Shown here piece by piece: positions 45,092 through 55,542 of a stretch of 64,000 nt of DNA. How positions within the stretch are numbered: the first letter of the stretch is position 1; every line of letters begins with the position of its first letter. Made by a program: the position numbers and the translations under genes. Origin of the DNA: Acanthosepion lycidas (Eukaryota > Mollusca > Cephalopoda > Sepiida > Sepiidae); assembly GCA_963932145.1 (NCBI GenBank), contig OZ010573.1:24453760-24517759 (forward strand), written 5' to 3'. A model generated the notes under the pieces. The model did no database searches, was not told the DNA's origin, and worked only from the letters and a program-made list of their open reading frames with translations.

Positions 45092-45247
45092 TATAAGTGT
45101 AATCCGGATATAAGAGAAACCCGGATATAAGAGAGATTTTACCTGGTCCCAAATTAGAGCCATACTTACCTAAACAAAATAGACCAAACCCGCATATAAG
45201 AGACTTCTCCGGTCCCGACAACTCTCTTATATCCGGGTTACACTGTA
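45092..45247. mobile_element. Pogo/Tigger-like MITE
   Basis: The right end, read inverted, is TACAGTGTAACCCGGATATA followed by AGAGAG. The left end (45092) is TATAAGTGTAATCCGGATAT followed by AAGAG. The TIR beginning CAGTGTAACCCGG with a flanking TA resembles pogo/Tigger-type elements. It is about 155 bases long with no coding. A lone right end occurs at 63439. Confidence 0.75.
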
Positions 45248-46578
45248 CTTAGGATACTAGTCACAATATTTTAAAAAACTACAAATTAGCACAATTCATT
45301 CAAAATTGTAATAATAAATTATTAGTAAATAGAATTTGGTACATATCTTTTTGTTTTTTAGTATGCATGTAAATGGAATTTTATGTGTACATAAAATATT
45401 ACTTTGAATGTTATTATAAAAGACACTAATATTTGAAATGGATTCTCCATTTTTATTTTAATTGATTTATATTTTGTTTGGACCTGGCATCAGAAATCAT
45501 AACAGATGTAATAAAAAAAAATATATAAAAAAAATATGGTGTCTATTTCAGATACTGGTATTAACTTAAAGATAGTTACTACATACTAAAAAAAAAAAGT
45601 GTTTACAAAAAAAAAAAAAAACAACAAAAAACTGTTCAAGTGGGCTTGATGAAATCTTCATAAATCTATTGTCAAATTTTATTAAATTATTATGAAAAGA
45701 ATTGTAATTTGAAAATATCTTAAAACTACTTATGAGGCCAAAAGTACTTAGCTTCATAGATTGTTTTTTTTTATTTTTACTGTCATAAAAAAGCAAATTA
45801 GTAAATTATTAGATAATTACAAAGAAGTACTAGACTTTTTACTCTGAGCAAGTTCTTTCATTTGGAAATCATTTTTTCCTGGCGTCCAATTTATCAAGAC
45901 AGCATGTGTAATGAATCATTGATCTTTTAACCATTGATCCAATGATCTAATCATCGACCATAAACATTCAGAGATCTAATCATCGTCTAAAGTTTTGTCA
46001 ATCATTTTACAAGACTAACCTTCCAGATGTGTTTGAATCGTTTATTTGTATTCTAGGGGAGTTAACTCTGAGAAATACAGCAAAAGCATACGGAACTCTG
46101 ACTTCAGGCAGCTATATTTCAATTTCGCTATGAATATTGAAAAACATGGAATATTTTTAAAATTTCCGTTTTGTTTGGTAAAAAAAAATTACCTTGTGTA
46201 ATTTAACTTTAGTAAAACAACCCAGAAAAATGAATATGGGATATTTTTTTTATTCTGTATTTCAGGGCATCAAATATCACAAACATTCCAATGTTGCAGT
46301 GGAAATAGAAACTCAAATGAGAACTGGTTTATGGAGTTTATATTTTTATAATTTTATTTTATTTTTATGCTTTCATGAAAAAAAAAAAAAAAAATGATTT
46401 GAGTGACCCTGTGACTTTCACTATTGCTTTTATTTCTAGTCTTGTTGTTACTTCAAAATGAAAGGAAAAATGTTGCCTGACAAGTATTTGGTGAATCACT
46501 GGATAGTGATTTTTAAAAAAAAATCCAGAGTTAATTTTTCATTTGTACGGTTCAATTTTTTTTTTTTTAAATTCCAGT

Positions 46579-46614
<36 letters not shown>

Positions 46615-46677
46615 CATTTTTAAGGTTAACACATATATATATATATATACATATATATATAATATACAGAAACATAT
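45248..46677. other. Intron sequence, nothing identified
   Basis: AT-rich with A-runs, the longest at 46581-46612. No element recognised. Confidence 0.5.
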
Positions 46678-46760
46678 TTGTGAATATGAAAAGATTACGA
46701 TAAAAGTAAGCAGACATAATTTTGGTTATTTATTCAATCAGACATGCTAAAACAGAATTT
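46678..46760. repeat. Unclassified dispersed repeat, copy 2
   Basis: 'gtgaatatgaaaagattacg', 'agcagacataattttggtta' and 'ttattcaatcagacatgcta' match copy 1. Confidence 0.7.
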
Positions 46761-46989
46761 GCTGCCTAAATACACAATTAATAATAATAATAATATGTCT
46801 GCATATGTCAATGAGTGAACGTGCGTGTATGTATGTTTGTGTAAGCATGAGTGGCATTCTGATGACAATTTTTCCTCCCACTACTATAAAAACACCGATA
46901 TACACAACCATATATAAATCCAAAATTAAAAAATTAATCAGTTTGTCTGATGATTGCAAATAGCGTGAAACCCAAGGTCACAAACTCAC

Positions 46990-47885
46990 ATGAATCCAAT
47001 TATATAAAATCAAGAACCTATAGAGTTCAGCAGATATATGAAAATAGAAAGGGGTGTAAGATAAGGATGTCTTCTCACCAAACTTATTCAATCTATACAG
47101 AAGCAATTCTGTGAGAGTTAGATGTCCTGCCAGGATTCATTATTGGTGGTCATCATTTTAACATCATAATATAAGCAGTTGACAAGTGTTGATAGCAGAC
47201 ACAATGAAAACTACAAAAGCTCATTGAGGAAAGCAAGAAGAAAGGGCTAAACAAACTGGAAAATGATAGAATACATGGTTGTTAGCAAGGGGATGAGTCC
47301 AAAATGCAAATTGGAGATACAAAAATCAAACAAGTATAAAAATTTAAATATCTGGGAAGTGTTTTAACAGAGGATGAAAAGTGTGACACTGAAATCTGAA
47401 GGCACATTGACATTCCAAAAGCTAAGCAGAGTATTAAGAGACACACACTTTGTTAGAAACAAAGAAAAGAGTATTAGACATGATATCTGTTCTCCTATAT
47501 GGCAGTGAATGCTGGACAATCTCCATGAAGATGAAGAAGAGACTTGAAACAACAGAAATGTGATTCTACAGAAGGATGCTGAGTATACCATGGACCAAAC
47601 ATGTGAGCAGTGACAAGGAAAATGGAAACAAAAAAGTAACTTATCCTTAATATCAGGAAATAGTTGAAATTACTGGTGCACATAATAAGGAGGGCTTGGA
47701 AAATCTGATACTCACAGGACAGATTGAGGGGAAGAGGGACAGTGTAAAACAACATATAACATACTTGATGAGCTTAAGTAATGGGATGGTGGTACAAGTT
47801 TAGGAATTTATTAAGAGCTACAAAGGATAGAAAGTTATGGAGAGCCATGATCACCCATGCCCTGAGGGACATGCCATATAAAGAA
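46990..47885 (+). pseudogene. RTE-type LINE, RT C-terminal half to 3' end
   Basis: Readable blocks in order are ERGVR-like (about 47040), KYLGSVLTEDEKCDTEI (47345), LLYGSECWTISMKMKKRLET (47495), FYRRMLSIPWT (47560), GLENLILTGQIEGKRDS (47690), ITYLMSLS (47757), and a final LWRAMITHALRDM (47838). This is collinear with the carboxy half of RTE-type proteins. Numerous single-base changes shift the frame. An (AT)n tract follows at 47892. Confidence 0.85.
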
Positions 47886-48127
47886 TTTCATTATATATAT
47901 ATATATATATATATATAAAGACCAGGAAGAGAAGCTGGCTATAGCAACTTATAAGAACAGCAGCATGTTGTTAAAAAGCAGAACTGAAATAATGTCCAAG
48001 TGTAGACATATAAGTAAAAGCATTCTCGGTCTCTATTACCTTGGATGAAGAAAAAAAAAATTTTTTTTTACACCTCCTCCCCTTCTTGACTTCCAGTGCC
48101 ATTGCTGAATAATTGTAGTATGGTATG

Positions 48128-48200
48128 TGGTATTACGAACACTTATTGCCTGTCACCTGAAGAAGCCTGATGGTCGAAACGAAGGTTGTGTGTGGTCATA
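48128..48200 (+). repeat. CTGAAGAAG…GAAACG motif, isolated
   Basis: ACCTGAAGAAGCCTGATGG is followed by TCGAAACGAAGG. GCC-TGAT-GGT can form a short stem between the two conserved boxes. Flanks do not match the 27127 arms. Confidence 0.5.
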
Positions 48201-48464
48201 TAAGGTGTTTTTCCTCTTTATATATAATTCTTTTGGAATATGAATGTGTTTCTAAATTTTAATCTCTGAAACCATCATTTAAAATTGTACCTACTAGCTG
48301 TGGTAGCATTTATTTAAAGTGTCAGACCTGTTATAGCAAGTTTCATGGCTAGCAGTGACATAGATAGTGATATTTCAATGTCAGCATATTCATCTATTTA
48401 TAAAATGCCTCCAACATGTGGCAAAAATGTTTAACTTATAAATATTTCCTCCTCATTTTAAGTG

Positions 48465-48815
48465 CCATGTCCCTTCAGGACATATGCTATCATGGCTCTT
48501 CACAACTGTCCCCTCTATATCTTAGTATTGTTTATCTTTTTGTCATCCTGTTCCTCCATCCATTCACACAAGTTGGTTAGATAGGTAGTCTGCTACCTCC
48601 TTTGGTGCCATTTGCTTTCAGTAAGTCCTGTAAGTGTTAGATTCTCCAAGCCCTTCTTCCTCATTATGTGACCAAGAAATTTCAGCTGTCTTATTCATAT
48701 CCTGATTATAAGTGTTCTTTATATTTCTATTTTCCTTAAGACCTCTTTGGTATTTATATGCTCCACTCATGATATTCTCTTCAACATTCTGGAGAACCAC
48801 ATTTTTGTTGGCTCC
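48465..48815 (-). pseudogene. RTE-type LINE 3' part, minus strand
   Basis: On the minus strand the blocks run ISWSHNEEEGLGESN…, then a decayed 'K.MAPKEV.DYL.NL' and 'WMEEQD'-like stretch, and finally a CPEGTWH end near 48470. The order is that of 47640-47870, seen in reverse orientation. It lies 0.6 kb from the plus-strand copy, giving an inverted pair. Confidence 0.7.
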
Positions 48816-48861
48816 ATTTTTCTCTCCATCTGTGAGAAAATTGTCCTAGTGATTTTAATTA

Positions 48862-48962
48862 TTAGGTTGGTGCAAAAATAATGACGTAATAATGTCATTT
48901 TTTGACGTTAAAAATACGTCAAAAAACAACATTATTACGTCATTATTTTTGCACCAACCTAA
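48862..48962. mobile_element. MADE1-like mariner MITE, copy F (101 bp)
   Basis: Terminal repeats as in copy A, TA on both sides (48860-48861, 48963-48964), long-type centre GACGTTAAAAATACGTC. It lies directly beside the minus-strand RTE fragment at 48465. Confidence 0.95.
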
Positions 48963-49284
48963 TAATATAAAGACAATATAAACTAAATATATAAATCAAA
49001 GGAAAATTTTAAAAATATGTATTTAACATGATGATGTGTAGTTGTCTCTCCATTTGTCAAGGTTGTCTGTCTATATATACAAAACGTAGCCATCAAAAAC
49101 ACAAAACATAGCATTGTCTTGCACAAGGTGACAAAGAACCTGTATCTCATAATATTGTGTGTTTGTGAGAGAGCGAGAGAGAGAGAGAGAAAATAAGGTT
49201 GCTCTTGTTTTGCAGACCACTTAATCACTGAAAACTCTTCTAAAAATAACACTATGTGATTGAAATCAAGTTTTGAGATATAAT

Positions 49285-49325
49285 TTTCCTCTGATGATGA
49301 CCTTCTGGGACGAAACCTCAAACTA
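49285..49325 (+). repeat. CTGATGA…GAAAC motif, isolated
   Basis: CTCTGATGATGACCTTCTGG is followed by GACGAAACCTC. It has both hammerhead core boxes (CTGATGA, GAAAC), 14 bases apart. The stem between them is weak. Confidence 0.45.
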
Positions 49326-50176
49326 CCATTTTGGTAACCATTAAACCAATATTCAAACTCTGAAGTGCGTTCATTTTTAAACCAAACTTCAGAACAAGAG
49401 CTCTAGGCTTCATTCATTACAGTTTGAATTTCCTGTTTTATCCCTTTTCCCAGAAAACAGAAAGTGCTTTGCCCTCTGTGTGAAAGGAAAATCCAGGAAA
49501 GGATGACAGATCCTGGTTATTTTTGTTTGCATGTAATTCCATTTATTGACTTGACTTATTATTTTCTCTTGTTATACATGCCAATATTGTTCATAAATCT
49601 TTCTTCATTTCTCTCATTGGTCACATGTTGTACCAAAGAAAGAGTCATGTATATCTGTGTTATTGTAGTTGCATCTTATTAATCTTTGTTTTTAAAATTT
49701 CAAATGTTAAGCAAAATTGTTAGAGTTTAAGGCATTTATAATTATTGCATATTTTCTGTTTAGGCATGAATATATCTATCTGTTTATTTTATCTGGCAGG
49801 TTTAAAATCTAATAAAATAATCTTTCTTGTTAAAGAATGAAGATGTAACTTATGAGATAATCTTTACTTTGTGTGTGTGTGTGTGTGTGTATGTGACTAA
49901 CACGCACACACACAAGACTTGCCTCTTGGTGTTGTCTCCAGTGTCCACTTTTATATTTACATACACTCTCATGCTGATATTGAGCACTTTTACCTATAAA
50001 TATAGCTTAAAACTATTTTCATCACATATATATATGAGATGGTCTTATGTAAAGAATTAACATTTATATATGTGATTATTGTCATGTTTTTACAGATTGC
50101 CATAGGGAAAAGGTTATAATTGTTCTAATGAGAGAAAAATGTATATTTTTTAATATATATATATTTATATATATAT

Positions 50177-50365
50177 ATATACTGTCTATTTAGGCAGTGC
50201 AGAAAATGTTTTTGAAGGAAAATACTATTAAAAACAAGAGACATTTTGTGTTGATTAATTTTAATGATCGACTTTTCCAAATTATGAATAATCCTTCTCG
50301 GACAAGGAGGAAATTCTGTCAGAAATTGTTTCAAGTTCATTTTTAAGAAGAAAAGTACTAAAAAT
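50177..50365 (-). repeat. Dispersed repeat, copy 3, inverted
   Basis: On the minus strand it reads MNLKQFLTEFPPCPRRIIHN, then LEKSIIKINQHKM, in the same frame as copy 1 and without indels across about 45 codons. Confidence 0.7.
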
Positions 50366-51259
50366 ATGGTTGAAGCTTAAGTCATCATCAGAGTAGGTAG
50401 AGTCTAAACTCACCAATTGTCTTCATCTGAAGAAACTCAAATTAAAAGATATATTCTATATCTTTTACAATGTGTGTATTTGTTTCTTTGTATTGATTTG
50501 AGGGAAAAATGCATAAATCTTTACCAGCTATATTGTAAGAAACTACATTAAAAATGCAGATAAGATTTGTTTCATTATAGTTGCAGTCAAGAGAAAAGAA
50601 TGTTGGACTCAGTTTTTTAATAAGAAGAAAAATGGTGTTCAGAAGAGTGGTGCTAAGATAGTTTTGTTTTGCAATGGAAATAATGCTTGTGTTAAATGAC
50701 TCATATAGATGTAAGTGTGACAGAAAACCATTTGTTAATTTAATAATAATAATAATAGCAATGATAATACTGTACCTGGTTGTTAATACAAGTTGTAATA
50801 AGCAAGTTGCTGTTTGGTCATTGATTTGTGTTTAAGATTTGTTGCTTACAAGGATGAAGAATTTTGAAATAAACAAATTCAACATTTTCAAAAGAAATGA
50901 ATTTCAACAAGTGGAGGGATTTTACATATATATTTTTATATAAAGAATAACAATTCGAGCAGAGAGAAAATATGCCTTTGTGCACACAGCTGAAAAAGAA
51001 AGAAAACATTTATAGGCTTGTTTTTAGAAAATTGTGTGTGTATTTTATGATGTGCCACGTGGCTGGGTTTGAAGTTTAGCAATCAGCTGCCTGTGGAAAG
51101 AAATTTCCCTGGAAATGAGACATGTCCTGTACCTACTACATTCTAAGATGGGGTTTATGCCTGATGTCTCTTCTATGGCCCTGAATAGCACCACCTAGTG
51201 AGCATCTTGGCAGATAACATGGGTATAATCCTCAGTATATACAGATCTAAAGCAGATCA

Positions 51260-51477
51260 TATTTTAAGATTTGATTTCTTGAGTCACTTATTTGGAAACA
51301 GCGCTTTTCCAAACTGATGACTTACAATAATTTATTATACTCTAGATAATCTTGTCTTGAATTATATATATTTTAAGATTTGATTTCTTGAGTCACTTAT
51401 TTGGAAACAGTGCTTTTCCAAACTGGAGACTTACAATAATTTATTATACTCTAGATAATCTTGTCTTGAACTATTAA
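51260..51477. repeat. Tandem duplication, two ~109-bp units
   Basis: Unit 1 (51260-51368) and unit 2 (51369-51477) share 'ttttaagatttgatttcttg', 'tttggaaacagcgcttttcc' and 'actctagataatcttgtctt'. Only a few substitutions separate them. Confidence 0.9.
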
Positions 51478-51519
51478 CTAAATTTTTCATTGAATTATTT
51501 TTTTTCTTTAATGTCAGGT

Positions 51520-51582
51520 TCCTTCAAGGTGGTGGCAATACTGACTTTACAGAATTTTTCAAACATTTGTGAATTGCAATAT
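51520..51582 (+). pseudogene. Weak look-alike of the next MAP kinase phosphatase exon, broken by a stop
   Basis: A good acceptor tract (TTTTTTTCTTTAATGTCAG) is followed by a reading frame FLQGGGNTDFTEFFKHL and then TGA. MAP kinase phosphatases end the rhodanese domain with a GGF..F...F..LC pattern. A one-frame shift after HL would read CEL, which would extend the resemblance. If splicing used the CAAG just upstream of GTGGTGG, the phase-1 end of the exon at 9141 would join in frame as LLKGGGNTDFTEFF. The in-frame stop, the loose match and the SINE starting some 45 bases downstream argue against a working exon. It may be a decayed copy or chance. Confidence 0.15.
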
Positions 51583-51624
51583 ATTCTTGGGAAAGATAAT
51601 GGGTTAGTTTTTCTTCTCCAGGAT

Positions 51625-51800
51625 TTGGAATTAAGTTTTCCTTCTCTTATACTGGCTGCCACTCAAGGCTAGGGAGCCTAGTCTATTATGATATTTAATC
51701 CATGGCTAGGGGAGAAGAGATTTAGACCCTTTCCAAGGGTTTTTGTGCAATAGTAAAAGCAACAGATTAGCCTAGAATTTGAATAACTCTTGATTCCATC
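51625..51800 (-). mobile_element. SINE body, minus strand
   Basis: In inverted orientation it reads 'cttggaaagggtctaaatct', 'cccctagccatggattaaat', 'agactaggctccctagcctt' and 'gagtggcagccagtataaga', the shared SINE body. It starts just downstream of the DUSP-exon look-alike. Confidence 0.7.
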
Positions 51801-52311
51801 TTCCATGCTGATAATCATTATGATAGCCTCTTTTCTATATACTTTTTGAATTACACATTTTCCTTGATTAACCAAACTGACCTGTTTTAAAAAATGTTCT
51901 TTTTAAAAGTTTATAAAATTCTGACTTGAATTCTCTTATATTTTTACAATTTTGATAAAATGAAGCGAATAAATTTAACTGAAAAGTTAAATTTTTATCA
52001 ATTAAGAAATATGTTAATTTGAGAAAATGTATTAAAAATGGTTTTTGTAAATAATATTGAAATATCAAATTTTTTGCATGTATTGTTTTTCTGAATATAT
52101 ACAACTCGCATTGTATTATTGTTTCTAAAATTACAATAAAAATATGCATTAAAATCAATCTATATGAAAGAATACCAATCTTTCAGTCACTTGAAAGAGG
52201 TAATTAAATTAAAAAACTAAAGTGAGAAAGTCAAGAAAAAAATAATAAAATATTCTTTGTTTTTTTTTTGTTTTTCAATTTACTTCCATTTTTTGTGTTT
52301 GTTAGAGGATG

Positions 52312-52452
52312 TTTTCCCAATTGCTACAATCTTAACTTGTTTAAGTTGAGGGTTAACCATTATCTTCCCCACATAGGCACATAAACTGTGTCTGTTACTC
52401 TATAACCCTCTACTTTGAGTGGCTCCAGGGTCTAGTACACTGTAAAAACAAC
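52312..52452 (+). repeat. 3' UTR fragment of the same non-LTR family, plus strand
   Basis: This segment contains 'cttaacttgtttaagttgag', 'ggttaaccattatcttcc' and 'taaccctctactttgagtgg', the reverse complement of the 3' UTR at 11040-11170. It ends just before an A-rich stretch. No coding part remains. Confidence 0.7.
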
Positions 52453-53567
52453 AAAAAAGTTTCACCTGTCTAAATAATTACAATTATTAAATTTTGCATC
52501 AAAGTAAAATATTTAAGAATTATTTTATTTATTTTGAGATTTACTCTGTTGCATCAGAAATATTTCAATAAATTAAGTCTGCTGATTTTGTAAATGTTTA
52601 TTTTTGTTCATATTTTATATAAATGACTTCATTCTGAGTATTATTCTATACTTTATAGTGTTGATGTGACCACAATGTCTTTATCAATACATTCTCCAGG
52701 TGTGTACCACCTTGATGGAAAGAGAAAAGTTTATTTTCCCCTCCAAACAAGACCATGACAGAATGGATTGACTGAAACATTGTGCTAGACGTTAACATAA
52801 TGTTTCAGCCAATGCACAGCACAAAAGAATTAAATTATTTGTACAAAGTTTGGAATGTTTTTGAATCTTTTCAAAATTAAGGACAATATTCCAGATATTA
52901 ACTTTAGAATTTTGCTATGCTTTGCTGTATATGAAAATATCTGTCTGTCTCTGCAGGAAGCAAGGAAAGAAAAATTTATTCATTGTCACTTTCTTGCATT
53001 TGAGATATATAAGAGATTTGTAAAAATTTAATGAAAACCTATCAATGGACAGTGTTAGCTTTTCTTTGTATATTAATTTTTTTTGTGAAATCCAAGGAAT
53101 TGTTAAACATTATAATTACAAAAAGTTTGTTGCTAATATGCAAGTAAACAACAGTGTTATGTGGAACTCACAAATTTGTATGCATACCTATTGGATTAAG
53201 AGAAACAATTCTGCATAAGGAGTGCTTTATCTTTATTGTTATGCTGAAATATCTGTTATTGTAAAAAATGACTATTTGTAACTGTCTGGTGTACTGTTAT
53301 CATTTTTTGTTAATAATGCCTGAACAAGAAAAATTAATGTGTACTTTGAAAAGGCAATTTCACAAATCTTTGGGAGTAAATGAACAATTTTCAACTTGCT
53401 TAATACAATCTTACACCACCAAATAAATTTCTAAGAAAAATAAGGTAAAATTCCATGCTATATTTATCATATATAGATATGTCCTGAAAATTTTGCTAGT
53501 TACTGCTGACATACTAATTTTATTGTGAAAACCTTGACCTGCTTAATAACCTCCTGTGTGTACACAT

Positions 53568-53605
<38 letters not shown>

Positions 53606-53999
53606 ACACCAGTATGAGTTGATAGTTAAATTAAATGTTGGTGATAATAAAATCTGATTCAAACATTAATTACTTGTAAATATCTATGTTCTTTCTTAGT
53701 TTTTCAAAGAATTTCTTAATTTATTTATTTTCTGGTATATTTTGTTTAAATTGTAATGTGAATTTGCTCGTCTTTTAAATTTGTGAGTCTTACATCATGA
53801 GGATTTTTTTTTTTAAATTTTCTTTTTTATTCTTTTGCGGCATTTCTCCTACCCTTCTTTCATTTTACTTTACAGCGCGCAACTAAATCAATACTTATTG
53901 ATCTTTTTGCATACGATGATTAGCAACCCCCCCCCCCCGATGTAACGAGTGTCATTCATTCATATTTCCATAATACTGAGTGAACACCCTCCACCACTC
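52453..53999. other. AT-rich sequence leading into the CG-richer block
   Basis: A diverged inverted pair of the CTGAAGAA…GAAAC kind may lie at 52665-52810 ('ttgactgaaacattgtgcta'). A C-run is at 53929-53938. Confidence 0.45.
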
Positions 54000-54105
54000 A
54001 GGGAAAGGGTAAAATAGTTTAGGATGGAGAATCAACTTTACTGTCTTTTCTTTAACGCTTACTACTCCCACCCACCCCCATTCTATGCTCTTCTCCCCAT
54101 GCCAC

Positions 54106-54148
<43 letters not shown>

Positions 54149-55542
54149 ATTATTTTTTAATGTCCACTTATTACTTCTTTTCAGCTGAATAACTATCCTT
54201 TTAATCTTTTTAGTCTCAAAGCTGGTTGGGGAAGATGGCCAGAATTGGACAGGTGTAGAGGAAATTAAATATAGTTGATGATACTCATATTCAGACCTTT
54301 CATCTATGTGTGGCTGTGTATGATAAATATTAAATACATAACATTGCGTAGTGTGGGTGGGAACGAACCCTTTACTTTATAGTAGTTTTACGTGTCACAG
54401 AAAAACTTGTTGATCACCCATTCCACCCCACTCCGATCTCCCCGGCCCATTTTAACTGGAAATTTCATTTTTGTCAATTTTTAAAAAATTTATTTTTTGT
54501 TTTTTAATCGATTTTTATTTATATATTTTTTTGTTTTTACTTTATTTTCTTTTTATCAATTATTGAGTTTTGCGCAGTCCATAGTTGACAGTACCCCAAC
54601 CTCTTTTCTCTTTTAATCTCCTACCCATTTACCCTTCCTGGAAGCTTGTCACCACTTTACTACGCTGGTTGTAGTAATAGGAGGAGTTGAAATAATAGTG
54701 ATAGTGGTATTTGAGTCTCGTGTGTGTGTGTGTGCGTGCCCGCTGATGAGTCATCTCTGCTTATTGCTGCTGCTCGTGTTCAAGGTGGTGGTGGCGGCGG
54801 CGGCGGCGGCACCAGCTGTTTTGTTGTTACTAGCCTTTCGCTTTTGGAAACTATGGAGGCCTTCTTGCATCTGTGGAATAGTGGAACGGGAGTTTTCCTT
54901 TACCCCAAGGCCGAATGTCTTGTTTAGTCAGTGTGTCCACCCCTCATAAAAAAAAGAAAAAGAAGAAAAAAAACGACACGGGTCATTAACGTTTCGGACT
55001 TTCTATCAGCTCGACTATCTCTTCTTTTTCGTTTCTTTTTTTTTCCCCTCTTTTTTTACTTTCTTTTTCTTTCTCTACTATGTGAACTTTATCTGTGTTG
55101 ATAAAACGAAACTTTATTTTACACAGTCACCCCCTTTTTCTTTCTTGTCGGTCATTTCCTTTCCCCGACATTCGTGTTTATTTATTTATTTATTTTATTT
55201 ATTTCTTTTTACACACTCTTTGAGAAGCAGTCGTCAAAGGACAATAATAACGTAATAATAATCATAATATGCATCCTTTTGCCGTTCCTTCGTTAGTTCA
55301 TTCACCACTTCGCCCCTGGATTCATTCATACACATGTACGCGCGAGCCCCCGTGCACCTTACAGTGCAAAGTTTCCTTCCAACAACACATTATGGAACGG
55401 TATCAACCGGTAAAAAAACATTTATTCCTACTACAAAATGACCAAGGTTTCTATCTTCGGCAAATGATGATAATACAATTGTTGAACGTCGTTGGTGTCT
55501 CTGTTTAAATGCTAATGTAATATATATATAACGGCTTGTGAG
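54000..55542 (+). promoter_or_regulatory. CG-richer block, possible promoter and untranslated first exon
   Basis: CpG dinucleotides are visibly more frequent than in the preceding 50 kb, with a (GGC)n-like run at 54792-54810 and clusters near 54840-55020 and 55280-55400. The block ends in TGAG|GTAAGT at 55542/55543, a consensus splice donor. Small open frames (for example 55269-55508) do not resemble any protein I know. If transcribed, it could be a non-coding 5' exon of a separate transcript or an alternative start within the phosphatase gene. There is no direct evidence of a start site, and the strand is guessed from the donor. Confidence 0.3.

Larger units (their letters stand above)
48965..51259. 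other. Intron sequence with repeat copy 3
   Basis: Besides 49285-49325 and 50177-50365, only (GT)n near 49870 and (AT)n near 50155 stand out. Confidence 0.5.

Noticed and set aside
54724-54927. Glycine-rich frame over the GGC run
   Set aside because: Driven by the short GGC repeat; the alternative frame gives an alanine run. No sign of translation.
55269-55508. 79-residue frame before the consensus donor
   Set aside because: The frame ends before the donor and has no recognisable domain, so it is treated as possible untranslated exon at most.
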